Below, in pieces: positions 36,229 through 47,714 of a stretch of 64,000 bases of DNA. The DNA lies in assembly GCA_010015675.1 (NCBI GenBank), contig ML976981.1, positions 1,014,264 through 1,078,263 on the forward strand. The letters run 5' to 3'. Position 1 is the stretch's first letter; each line of letters begins with the position of its first letter. The DNA is from Byssothecium circinans. Taxonomy: Eukaryota; Ascomycota; Dothideomycetes; Pleosporales; Massarinaceae. The translations under genes and the position numbers were made by a program. Below the pieces are notes generated by a model, which was not told the origin of the DNA, ran no database searches, and worked only from the letters and a program-made list of their open reading frames with translations.

Positions 36229-39200
36229 ATGGCCGACCTACAAGAGCTGCTTGCCCGGCTGAATGGTCAGAGCGCTGCGCCTGGCAACCACCACCACAAC
36301 CACAACCACGCCCATCAACAACCCTCCGTCTCCTCGCCCATTTTCTCGCCATCCCCCAGCGGGCCGCAGCCGCATCACCAATCTGCCATCATGTCGCCAA
36401 ATTCGTCGGCCGCGAACACACCGGCCCCCGAGCAGGGCGGCGGGGCGCAACAAACCCCACAACAGCAGTCGACGCACCTGCTGAACCTGCTGCGCTTCAA
36501 TTCGCAATCAAACGTTCCGCAGGCAAGGCGCGCGTCGCAGAACACGCAGAACATGCAGAACATGCCGAACACGCAGTCTGCCGAAGGTGTGCCGTCTCAC
36601 GGTCGTGCTGCCGTCTCTGCCCAAGACCTGGTGGCGAGCTTCATGGGCGGCAAGTCGGCGCAGGCTCCCACCTCCAGCCCTGTGCCACCGCCCGCTGCCC
36701 GTCCCGAGCCCACCACGGCCTCGACGCAGAACCCGCAGGATCTGCTGATGCGACTGCTCAATCACCCCAAGCCCGCCCAGTCCGACAGCCACTCGTCGCG
36801 AGCTTCGGCACAGGCCTTTTCCCCGCCCGTCCGCTCCCCAGTTCCAGAAACGGCTGTGGAGGACGTTGCGCGGGGTCTTGCTGAGACACAGCTGGAGGAC
36901 AAACCTTCGCCGATGCGTGTCTTTGGCTCCGACAGTCCCTCTCAATTCGAGCCGCTGACGGCAGCTCGCCCTAGTGGACCGCCCAAATTCACCTACGTCA
37001 ACCCGTTCGAGAAGCTTGAGGCCGCGAGCCCGCGTAACCGCACCCCCGCTCCCGAGGCTTCCAAGTCGCCCGCTCCGTCGATGCACATTCTGAAGCCCAA
37101 GCACGCCTTGGACGCTTCGTCGTCTGCTGGCGAGTCGAGCAACCAGCCCACATACAAGTCCCGCAAGCTGTCGCCCGACGCGTCGGCCCACCCTCACCCG
37201 CACGAAACTGTGGCTGAGGCAGTGAGCGATCTTGGTGAGCAGGTAGGCAAGCAGGTCGAGGAGGCTTTGGATGAGGTAGAGGGCCGTACCGAAGCCAACG
37301 CCACGACAGAGGCCAGCACAGAGATGGAGCAGGACGTCCTCGAGACTGCTTCCGAGATCAAGAAAGAGCTGGCCGACGAGGAGGCTGTGGAGGCGCTGGA
37401 GGAGGTTGCATCCAAGCCGTTCGTTACTGCCTTGAAAGAGGTGGCCAACGAGGTTGCTCAGGGCGCCGTCGCCGACAGCTGGGAGAGCGCCGAAGACAGC
37501 CCCGCCAAGGACGAAGAGCAGGCTGTCGCCGTATACAGGTTTCCGATGCGTGCTTTCGCTTCCATCACGGTCAAGGACATGCCCTTGCGCCGCTCGTCCT
37601 TCCAGCCCGAGCTGTTCATGGACGTCGCCCGCCTCAAGAAGGAGTTTGACCAGATCGACCGCTCCCTCGTGTGTGCGAGCAAGAACTGGATCGTCTATGC
37701 CATTGTTAAGAAGGGTGGTCTCAAGATTATCCGCCAGGCTGATGGTCACAATCACTCGGTGTTCGATGACCAGAAAGAGCGTCTTTTCAACGTCGCTCTC
37801 TGTGTTGCTGGAGAAGATTCAAGCCACCGCCAGGAGGCTCTCGAGAGCGTCCTTGGCATCGGTGTTAATGGCTCCGTTTTCTGGACGTCGATTGAAACTG
37901 AGCGTGAGGATGAATTCAGCTCTGGCTCCGTTGGTACCAAAGGTTTCATTCTACCGCCGTCCCCGTCGCAAGATGACAACACATCCGGAGGCCAGCTCAA
38001 GACGCGCGCCAAGCCGTCTTCCCGTCACCCTGAGTTCTTCGCCGTTGGACGCGGCAAGGCCATCCACATCATCTGGCCCCACGTAGCGACTGACTACCTA
38101 CGTCCCAAGTCCCGTGTCGTTCAGACTGAAAAGTTCTTGAAAGAGCGCTCGCTCAAGATTCTCACCGGCAAGGCCGGGAAGGATTTCACGTTCAGCGAAG
38201 ATGACACTGTGGTAGTGTCTCTCGACAAGGCCGGTCGCATGCGCTTCTGGGATATCCGGCCCCTTACCGATCCCAAGGTCACCGACCCGCGCGAGCCTCG
38301 GCAAGTTGAGGTCTCTCAGACGATGCTGGAGTTTCACACCACCTCTGCGAATGCGAAATCGTGGCCTACTTCCGTGTTTTTCTTCGACAAGGACAAACCC
38401 TTTAACAAAGGTATTGCCCTCCGCTACGTCATTGTTGGCATGAAGCAGAATCACTCGTTCCAGCTGTGGGATCTTGGTCTCGGCAAGGCCGTTCAAGAGA
38501 TCAATCTTCCCCATGAGAAGGAGTCGGATGCGATCTGCAGCGTTGCTTTCCATCCCAAGACTGGCATCATGGCTGTTGCCCACCCCACCCGCAACTCCAT
38601 CTTCTTCGTTCATGTATCGTGCCCTAGATACAATCTGCCGGTCATGAATCAGGCCGTCTACATCTCTCGTCTGGCTAGCAAGCAAGATCGTGCTCAACTG
38701 CCCCCGGTCAACGCGACTGCCATCATGACCAGCATTACGGAGTACTCGTTCGCATCCAAAGGTCAGATTCGAAGCCTTCATATGCTCAATGACCCTGCCG
38801 GCCCACCCGACGTGGACGATCCAGAGAACAATGCGCTCTTCGAGCTGTATGTGATGCATTCGAGGGGAGTGTGCAGCCTCCGTATCCGTCGGAGCGATCT
38901 TGGCTGGAAGAAAGAGGGCGAGCCCATCAACCCCAAGGAAGCTGAGCAGGAGGGCATCATCTCTATCGCTCATCTGAAACCCCCACAGCCTATTGATGAC
39001 TCATCTGCAAGCGGCGTTGATGCTCCCAAGTCCGTCTCCGAGAAGTCTGCCCGTGAGAGTATCAAGCGGGAGAGCAGTAACGTATCTCGAGCTTCTATGA
39101 CGCCTGAAGCCGCTGCGCGTGCCAACTCCTTGGCCAAGGTAGAGAGCAAGCAAGACGCCGCTCGTGCTGCCATTATCAACGGGGGCGAGAAATCTGAGAA

Positions 39201-40666
39201 GAAGAAAAAGAAGCGTTCGAGCGAGACTGCTTCGCAAGCTTCGAGCTCCACTCGTCTCCCGCCGCCATCTTATGCACAAGCTGCCCAGGCTACTCCCCGC
39301 TCTAAATCGCCCGCCCAGCCCGAAGCTTCCCTCCCTGAGTCCAAACCCTCAACTGCTTCGACCAGTGAGGTACCTGAGTGGGCTAAGAGCCTTACTCCAG
39401 CATTTGATTCAAAGGCATTGGAGGATGCCGTTCAGACGCAGTTCACCAAAGCTTTGACCCGCGAGCTGGAGATTTTGCGGAAGCGAATGGACGAGGAGAA
39501 GCGTGTGATGCACGTTCAGTTCTCATCGAAGCAGGACGCTATCCTTCGAATGGTGTCAAGCACCTTGACGGAGAATCTCGAAGGTGTCATGGAGAAGATG
39601 ATTACCGAGAACATGCGTCAGGTTCTACTCCCGCAGCTTCTGGACCAGGTATGTTTAACTGCACCTCCGGATGCTCTTGGCTCACTTCCGTCACAGACCA
39701 CATCAACCTTGGAGAAGAATATGGCTGGGTCGCTCAAATCCGCGTTGGGCCCTCAGCTCACCAAAGACATCCCGGAACATGTCTCGCGAGCTTTGAAGGC
39801 TCCGCAGGTCATTCAGCCCTTCTCCGACCAAATCGCGAAGAAGGTCACTGGCAACCTTGATCAATTGATTGTTGCAGCCGTCGGATCGGCCCTCACTCCC
39901 GCTGTGTCTACTCTGACGAACCTCGTCGAGCACAAAATCGGAGAGCAGCTCCGTCAAGCGCAGAATCAGCAGGGCGACGATGCAAACAAGATTTCTCGGC
40001 TCACGGACACGGTCCAGACGTGTCTCCAGACAATTCAAGGCATGGCTGCCACTCAAGCGGAGCTCCAGAGTCAGATAGCCAAGCTTTCCCACTTCGTCTC
40101 TCAACCGCCTCAGTACAGTGGGCCATCCCAAGCCTCACCTCGTGTTACCCGCGCCCCGGTCAAGCAGAAGACTCCGGAGGAGTTGGAAGAGGAAGAGATC
40201 ACGAAGTTGATGGCGGAAGGCAACTATGAGCAGGGAACGATGCGTTGGTTGCAGTCATCTCGCTCTGATGATCTATTTGACACCGTCTTCGTGCGCTGCA
40301 ACCCTCAGTATCTCGACCAAGTTACGCCTCTGTTGGCCCTTTCGACTGGAGCCGTTGTCACCAATGTTCTCGATAGGAACCTGGCGGAGCGCCTCGTCTG
40401 GCTCGCTGCCGTCTTGAGGAATGTGAACCCCCATGTAAGTCGCCATTCTGAGTCATCGAATGGATGGATACTAATATCTCTAGGATTCGGAGATTCAAGA
40501 TGTAGTCCCCAAAATCATGGACGTCATCCGTGAGCGCCTGACACAGGCCTACATGTCACTCAACGAGAGCTCACCTGGTGATCTTTCTCTCCGTCACATC
40601 TCGGGCTTGGTCAACAAAGTGAACGAGATCTCCCGTGCGGTCGGTCCCTACCCAGGCCGCGCTTAA
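36229..40666 (+). CDS. EDC4: Edc4/Ge-1-like mRNA decapping scaffold
   Basis: Three exons, 36229..39648, 39697..40434 and 40484..40666, give 1446 aa. Edc4 holds the Dcp2 decapping complex in P-bodies. The first 430 residues are low complexity, with an HNHNHAHQQ stretch, NTQNMQNMPNTQ repeats, phosphosite-like SP motifs, a FTYVNPFEKLE segment and an acidic helical stretch. A WD40-like propeller spans about residues 440-880: FDDQKERLFNVALCVAG, GRGKAIHIIWPH, LVSLDKAGRMRFWDIRPL-like and HSFQLWDLGLGKAVQEINLP. A basic Ser/Lys linker follows. The C-terminal third is long amphipathic helix typical of the Ge-1 oligomerisation domain, ending ISRAVGPYPGRA. The 48-nt first intron has no stop and is divisible by three. 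Confidence 0.9.
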
Positions 40667-42161
40667 GCCTGTACCGCATCGCCCAAAAGCTACGGTCTCT
40701 GTGCTGAAAATGCCAGGATTCCATGCTTGACATTCTCGACTGACACGGAACTATATTTACATAAAAAGGTGGACAAGGGCGCGGTGTGGAAGATCATCGG
40801 CTTCATGGATATAACTTTCTCTTTCTTTCTGGGCTTTGGTCCTTCTGGGCGGCTTCACTGGCTTCTAGTTCACGATGTTTTTCTTGCGGCGCTGAAATGC
40901 TCGTTTGAAAGCTCACGTGATCTCGCTGTCCGTATTGCCTTTCTGCTACATATGTAGGGGATTAAAACAGTTTGGTGGACATGCACTCGGCTTTCTTCGA
41001 AGGCCTGGTATAAGAGATGGACCGGTGTATCAGACCTTCTTTTCATGTCGGCGGCATAATCCAGGAGTAGGATGTATGATAAAATAGGGTGAACGGACCG
41101 TGGTTTAATAGAAAACTCTCTCTTTCGGAAACATTGCCTGCTCTCATTATTCGTTTCTTGGTGTTCAGCGACCTACCATATGCCACACCTTTCTTTCTAT
41201 CGGCGGCAATTGTTGTTGTATTCTGTTGGGTGATGTGGAGCTTTCCAGATCTAATTTCATCGGTGACAGTTTGAGGAAGGAGTGAATGTACAGGCTGAAT
41301 CAGGGAGGAGGTATTGGATGATGCTAACTGGACAACCTCTCTTGGGAACAATGACCTGTAGCCATGTCAGGACGTTTGAAAGTCCCGAGTCCACAATCTC
41401 TACAAAGATAGATAACCATCGTTTTTCTGGTGCTTCGATGTGAGCTGTCTTTCCAAGAGATGGGAGCTGAACCGTTCACCAAGACTTATCGATACGACGG
41501 CAGATCACTCCTCATCATCGCATCACGCTTCCACATCTCGTCGCCCTTAGGTACGCCAAAATGAAGGGCAATTTCGAAATTTGACGGCTGCAACAACGCT
41601 GCCTCAGATAACATGTGTGCCCAATCAAGACTCGCTTGGCTCTTCATGCGCGACGTGGGTTGTAACTCTTCCTGAAACGCGCATCCCCTCTTCCACCATG
41701 ACGGTCCAGTGAGATCCTGAGGCCAGGACCAAGAACTGCAAAGCTCTGCAAAGCTCTGCTAAAGCCAGTGTCGTGCATGATAACGAACGCAAGTTCCGAT
41801 ATGCGCAACCACAGTCGATGGCGCGTCTTCGCCGGTTATTTTGGGAGTGTGTGGCCCTGAGGCTAAAGGAGTTGCAGATACTGTGGTGCCACCGCGGGTT
41901 ATCTTGCCTAGGTCTCCCGCTTCTCTTGGGACTTGTTCGCTCTTCATCTGCTCTATCACTCCTTGACAACATTACACTTATTTTCCTTCGTGTGGATTCT
42001 CGTTGATTGAGGTTCTGCGTTCACTCTTTTACCCTGCGTCCCACCAAGAGTCTAGAGACACAACCAATCGTCATTACGACTTTTATCACTGACGAACGAG
42101 ATTTGCAACATTGCAACTACGAAGACAACGCACTTTACAATAATCTGATAAATAAGAAAAA
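40667..42161. other. intergenic 1.5 kb
   Basis: 3' flank of EDC4 and upstream region of the MARVEL gene. No gene seen. A short direct repeat (GCAAAGCTCT) occurs near 41738-41757. Confidence 0.5.
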
Positions 42162-42709
42162 ATGGCCATCAGCTGGATCCTTCCCGTGCGCGGTGTGCAG
42201 TTCGCACTCACCGTCACAGTACTCGGCATGATGGGTTATGGTACGTCTTCTGATTCATTCCACTCCTCTCGACAATTTCGAATCCTAACATGCACACAGT
42301 CGCCAACTGGTGGCAAACTCACTGGCGCCAAATGTCGCCCGTCGAAGTCAATTTCATGATCTTCTCACCCGTCTGGTCCATCCTCGCCCTCGCCATCCTC
42401 ATCGTCATTCCCATGAAGTTCCCCCGGATGATGGAATCCGCAGGCCCAAAGTACGGTCTTCTCGCCCTCGAACTTGTCACTTCACTCTACTGGTTCGGCG
42501 GCTTCATCGCGCTCGCGGTCTTCTTGAACGACAGGATTTGCTTTGGTGCTGTTTGCTCGGTTGCGAAAGCCGGAACGGCCATCTCTGCGATTAATTGGGC
42601 GGCTTGGACGGTTACGCTTGTGGCAGGTATTGTGGGTCTGTTCAGGAGGGGAAGCAGTGGTATGGGAAAGAGCGTGGAGCCCAAGGTTGAGATGCATCAG
42701 GGTGTCTAG
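42162..42709 (+). CDS. MARVEL-like four-helix membrane protein
   Basis: Two exons, 42162..42240 and 42300..42709, give 162 aa. Four hydrophobic helices: LPVRGVQFALTVTVLGMMGY, FMIFSPVWSILALAILIVIP, LLALELVTSLYWFGGFIALA and ISAINWAAWTVTLVAGIVGLF. The pattern PVR...Q at the start, the W/Y-rich third helix and two cysteines in the loop between helices 3 and 4 (ICFGAVCS) fit fungal MARVEL-domain proteins, which occupy plasma-membrane microdomains or vesicles. The short C-tail is hydrophilic. Specific role unknown. Stop is TAG. Confidence 0.8.
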
Positions 42710-43885
42710 GGAGCAGGGAGCATAGTCAGGAAGGTGTCTGCGCAAGCAGCAGATGGGAGGATTTAATGCCTTCGAATGAATCACGGAAATGGACTACGGT
42801 CGATCGTCGAGACTGGAATCACGATGATCGCGGTGGTGGGTGTTAATTGTTATATCAAGTTTGTACGACATCCATGGGTCCTCTGGGGGGGCGTGTAATT
42901 TGGGGAAAAGAGGAGTTCTTGTTCATCTTTCGGTTCACATCAACTTCAACTTAAAGCGTGGTCCACAAATAATGGACTGATATTTTCCGTCCTGCCTGAG
43001 ATGAGCTTGATGTCATGATTAATGCTTCACTCGGCGTTTGTGCCCTTGATGGTGATGAAACCAGAGACTGCTTCGCTTGGAGGTGCCAAGTTGGCAGGAT
43101 TAGTTGTACAGTATGTGATGGCGCGGAGCATTGAATGCTTATGCCGTCACAGGCTGGCCACAATATTGATCGGGGTTGCAATTGGGTCGGGCAGAGATAT
43201 GAGTGATACGTTCCTCATCGTAGGTATAAGCCGCCCCTGGATACGCCGCGAGCATTTTCTCGTCCAAAGCTCAACCCAATGCAGGCCACTCACTCCAGTG
43301 AACGCCTCAGTGTGGGGGCTACGCCTCCACCTCAAATGCAAAAGTGAAACAGAAACTGCACGATCTCCGTTCAGGCTAGTCTGGCACCCCACACGTCGAA
43401 CAGCTGACCAACGTTTGCGGGAATTCCGATGCCCGCGCCAAGTACACGCCTGCAGAAAAGGCAACTTCTACTGGCTTCCTCGGGAACGATGTTCTGAGGC
43501 TGTGAAGAGTTCGGCTTGCGGCATATATGAGCGGGTGTCCCGGCATCCGGAGGGCTGTGCGATGGCGGAGGGATATGGTAAGGCACCAAGACGATATTTT
43601 GTATTCTGGCCGAGTGGGCGGCGACGACAGCAAAACATCTGTCCTACTTAAAGCTGCTTCTGGGTCGGCAGGGGCCTGAATCGTGGGGCTCCAAGAGTCC
43701 AAGCTAGTCAAGAAGTTCCGTCGTTCGGTGTGTTGCGTGCATCCTGTCTGGCTCGAAACAAGGACCACCAAACCTTCTTTCCCCTCTCTTCCAGTTCCAT
43801 TCTTACTTCCCGCCTTCCCCTACCGTCCGACTCCTCGTCGAGCAACTCGCCCGCTACTCTTGCGCTGTTTATAGCGACGGAAGCC
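42710..43885. other. intergenic 1.2 kb
   Basis: 3' flank of the MARVEL gene and upstream region of the DUF7053 gene. Overlapping open frames on both strands have no domain resemblance. Confidence 0.5.
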
Positions 43886-45154
43886 ATGTCTAGGACGTCG
43901 GTGTTCACATCATGCACCCCGCTGCCGGCGGGGATCACGAGGCAGAGTGTCTTGGAGACGTATCACAACCATGCCGAGATGATCGAGCTGAATCCGTTGG
44001 TCGTGGAGCTGTATAAATGTAAACCGCCAAATTACGCACCTGCAGAGGAGTTCCATTCAACGTGGTATACGATCAAAGGCAACTTCCCCCTCTTGCCTGC
44101 ACCGCGATGCGCTTGCTCACATTGAACAGACAAGGTCAACTACCTGCCAGGCGGCCTTGCGACCGGATCGGTATCCTACCACGCATGCTTCCACGACCTC
44201 CCCGACGGCCTCCAAACACATGTCTACGCGCCCCTCGGTCTCGACATCCGTGCAAAATGGACAATCGGCGGCTCCCTCCCAGGCGAGCCCCAAGCTCCAG
44301 TCGAGCTCGGCATCGGCGCCCCATCCAAAGGATTATACGTGCGCGAAGACGTCCGTATGAAATGCAACATCATGATGATGGGCTTTGTGAAGAAGACGTT
44401 CAAAGAGAGTCACGCGAAGCTGGTAGAGCGACTGGTTGAGAAGGCCCATATCCTGGAAAGCGAGGCAGCAAATATGCGATTGAAGATGCTGAAAGGCGTA
44501 GCGCCTGGTGAGCGCATGGGACATGGAAGCATCTTCATCGCGCCACCACCGGGATATCAAGAGGAGTTCGGAAACCAAGGGCGGCGGCAGCAGCAACAGC
44601 AAGAGTATGAGCAAGCCGATCGGAGAGCACGACAAAGCATTGCGCCAGGCTATCAACAACAACTGCAAACATATCCCGGCCACCAGAGTGTATACTCAAA
44701 TGGTAGCAATCAAAGCCCCTCGCACAGTCCCGGGTTATCGCAAGCGTCAACCGTCACAACTCAGAGCGGATATCTCTCAAGTCCAGCACAACATCGGCAA
44801 ACGCACCACCACCACTCACATTCACAAGACTGCGACCATGGAAGATCTCTCCCATTTGGACTCGCACAGGCGCCGCCCAAGGATGAAGAAGAGCAACAGC
44901 AACAGCAACAGCTCTCATACCTTCCGTCCACGACATACAATCCGCATGCGCAACAAAAGTCGAGGCCAGAGCCTTTGCGGGCAGCGACTTACAGTCTGCT
45001 CCCTGCTGTAGCGTATGATCCGGAACCCACACGGCCGAGAGCGAGGACGGAAAGTGGTACCTATCGTGCGTACCAACCTCCAGCGACCGAATTACCTGCG
45101 CAGGGCCCTCCAGTGCCGCCGAAGAACCACTTTGCTGCGGAGCTGCCAGCTTGA
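43886..45154 (+). CDS. DUF7053 domain protein with Q/H-rich tail
   Basis: Two exons, 43886..44078 and 44130..45154, give 405 aa. The junction restores YTIKDKVNYLPGGLATG. The only donor that fits is GC (AAAG then GCAACT), so this is a GC-AG intron of 51 nt. Residues 1 to about 195 match the Pezizomycotina-specific DUF7053 fold: TSCTPLPAGITRQSVLETYH, EMIELNPLVVELYKCKPP, CFHDLPDGLQTHVYAPLGLD and LYVREDVRMKCNIMM. The fold resembles lipid-binding START/Bet v 1 proteins (weak inference). The tail is disordered, rich in Q, S, H and P with several QQQQQ and HHHH runs, and ends in proline motifs (GPPVPPKN) that could bind SH3 domains. Function unknown. Confidence 0.82.
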
Positions 45155-45606
45155 GGCTCCTGGGGGGACATGTCCAAGCAACGAAAGCAAGTTCATTTTT
45201 GTATTATATCCGCATTCGATGGCGTCCCGGGGTTAGACCAGGTGTTGGTTTACTGTCAGTGGATTGGTTTTGTCGTAGATACCCGCATTTGGAAAACGAG
45301 GCTGAGCTGAGCTCGCATTGTATGAGTTGAGCGCTGAAGATACTCCATCCGGATCGAGCAGATCGCTTCTTGTTGACCAATAATGAGTAGTGTCCCACAT
45401 GTGTTTCCAAATGTGTTTCCAAAGACCAGAGACATGAACCGAGGTCCACTGACAAGATGCTGGCGATCCATTGGCCTTGGCCCCTCCCCCTCACGCCTGC
45501 GCCCTGCTGCACTTCAGCGTTGCACTGCACCGTGAATATATGAACATGTGGCGGATATAACGTGTGCAAGAGTAATCTGCACACTTCCACGACTACCATC
45601 GCCAGC
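45155..45606. other. intergenic 0.45 kb
   Basis: No gene seen. A 12-bp direct repeat (ATGTGTTTCCAA) occurs twice near 45400-45422. Confidence 0.45.
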
Positions 45607-46740
45607 ATGGCTGTCAGGAGCTCCGTTGGCAAGCTTGTCACGCTGTCCTCCACCATCGCGTTGAACCCGATCGTTACCGCGTCGCTATTGTACGCACTCA
45701 CAAAAGGACCTGCGGGTATCCGCTATCGGCTGCTCAACACGTTCACGTCGCTCCGTGACCCGCAAACCTTCGCGCGTGTGGTGAGGGCCCTCAAATGGCT
45801 CTTCGCACTTGGGACGGCCAGCATCGCCAATCGCACCCTCAACCAGCTTGCACTCAATACATGGCGGATGAAGAGTGAGAAGAGCAGGTGGAGCTTCAGC
45901 AGCGAGGTGGCAGTGGTCACGGGCGGCTGCAGTGGCATTGGAGAGCAAGTCGTGAAACGGTTGATAAACAAGGGGGTCAAAGTAGCTGTGCTGGACATAC
46001 AACAGCTGCCGCCTAGCCTGCAAGGAAGTAAGGAAACCTCCGCAATTCATGTCCAGACTACTAATCCACCAGATGCCAACGTTGAGTTCTTCGCGTGCGA
46101 TGTCACGAAGCCGTCAGCCGTCAACACCACCGCGGATCTCGTGCGAGCATCTCTCGGGAACCCCTCGATTCTAGTGAATAATGCGGGCGTGGCACAGGCC
46201 CACACAATCATGGCGACGTCACCCGAGTACCTAAAGAAGATCTTTGATGTGAATGTGTTGAGCAACTGGTATACGGTGAAGGCCTTCCTTCCTAGCATGG
46301 TCACAAAAAACAAGGGGCATATCGTGACTGTCGCAAGCGCAGCATCGTTTGTCTCGGCGGCAGGTATGACGGATTACTGTGCGACAAAGGCCGCTGTTCT
46401 TGCATTCCATGAAGGCCTTAACCAGGAGGTCCAACAGAGGCACCATGCCCCAAACATTCTCTCCACTTCCATCCACCCCGGCTGGGTACGCACTCCCCTA
46501 ATTTTATCCTTCGAAAAGCAGCTGCGAGCCTATGGGCGGCCTATCATGGAAATTTCCGTGGTCGCCGACGCAATTGTCAAGCAAATCTTCAGCTGCTCAG
46601 GAGGTCAAGTATTTTTGCCTAGGGACTCGGGTAGGATAGCAGGACTGAGAAGCTGGCCTAATTGGGTACAAGAGACACTGAGGGCGGGTATGTCCAAGAG
46701 TGCGCTACAGGCTGCGCAGTGCAGAGAAGAGAAAAGTTGA
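45607..46740 (+). CDS. membrane-anchored short-chain dehydrogenase/reductase
   Basis: Two exons, 45607..46027 and 46073..46740, give 362 aa. The first 95 residues hold one or two hydrophobic stretches before the catalytic domain, as in ER or lipid-droplet SDRs of the RDH10/DHRS type. The Rossmann motif is TGGCSGIG, with the acidic residue of VAVLDIQ after the second strand suggesting NAD(H). The later marks are CDVTK, NNAGVA, the catalytic Ser region VASAASF and the Tyr-Lys pair in DYCATKAA, followed by HPGWVRTPL. Likely substrates are hydrophobic alcohols or ketones (family knowledge). The 45-nt intron has a TACTAAT branch site and no stop, and it is divisible by three. Without splicing the protein would be 15 residues longer. 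Confidence 0.9.
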   Translation: MAVRSSVGKLVTLSSTIALNPIVTASLLYALTKGPAGIRYRLLNTFTSLRDPQTFARVVRALKWLFALGTASIANRTLNQLALNTWRMKSEKSRWSFSSEVAVVTGGCSGIGEQVVKRLINKGVKVAVLDIQQLPPSLQGSKETSAIHVQTTNPPDANVEFFACDVTKPSAVNTTADLVRASLGNPSILVNNAGVAQAHTIMATSPEYLKKIFDVNVLSNWYTVKAFLPSMVTKNKGHIVTVASAASFVSAAGMTDYCATKAAVLAFHEGLNQEVQQRHHAPNILSTSIHPGWVRTPLILSFEKQLRAYGRPIMEISVVADAIVKQIFSCSGGQVFLPRDSGRIAGLRSWPNWVQETLRAGMSKSALQAAQCREEKS

Positions 46741-47714
46741 ATCAGACCAGTCATTATCAACGGGTCCTCAAGCGGTGTAATATGTATACGATTTCGGCTT
46801 AAGATTACGGTATCTAATGTTAGAGTATACATACCAGCTGAGCCGTGATACAGCCCTAGAGCTGCAGTCAGCGTTCAAAGTCCATGGTGAGTTGATGACA
46901 AGGCACTGCGCGATACTCCGCCTGTGGTTCCTGTAGTCCAGACAAAAGCAGTTGCTTGTGTGCGCCCAATTATCGTTTGCCACACCTTAGTTCAAGATCC
47001 CGCTCACAAAACACTGTTTCTACCACTGCCTCTTCTGGCGAATGTCGATCTTTCGCCGGCGCTGACATCTCCGCCTGTGTATCGATAATACCCCAGATTC
47101 CAGATCCAAGGTCCAGCCGCGCAGAACTACCGTCTCTTGGGCCCGCGCCTCCACCCGCGGCACCGTCTTCACCCGGGTGCTCCGCGAAGTGAACCATTGC
47201 CTTCTTCTAGACCTCGAGCATCGTGGTTTCTCTCGGGTCAGTCGTATGATGCTGGAGATTTCCCAGCATGACCGAGAGTGTCACTCCAAAGCAAACGTTC
47301 GATTGAACACAGCGCTATTGAATGGTAATGCATCTCCATCATTGGTGGGCGTGACGAAAAAGGCCCTCTAGCCCCGCCATGTCGGATCCAGCGGCCTCGA
47401 CTACCGCCGCTCGACTGGATGCCGCCATGACTTTTCTGGGCTAGCTGTGTGATGATGCGGGCGTTGTGAAGGAACGCCTCGCCGCCTCGTCACTTGAAAA
47501 CGCGGAGAAAGACGGCGGAGAGCCACGAAGAACACCACCTGTATCTTACTCGCTTGTCCGCCATAAATCGACTCTGCATCTCCTACGATATTTTCTACTT
47601 TCCCTCTTCCATGGTCTCTGCTTGCACTTTATTCCATGCTCGATCATGTTATCCTAATAATACTTGTACAGTACATACATTAGCTCAGCTCTAGCAAAAC
47701 AGACATCTCCCACT
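46741..47714. other. intergenic 1 kb
   Basis: No gene supported. 3' flank of the SDR gene and upstream region of the seven-helix protein gene. Confidence 0.5.

Noticed and set aside
36238..37755. Long open frames antisense to EDC4
   Set aside because: Shadow frames of low-complexity, GC-rich coding sequence.
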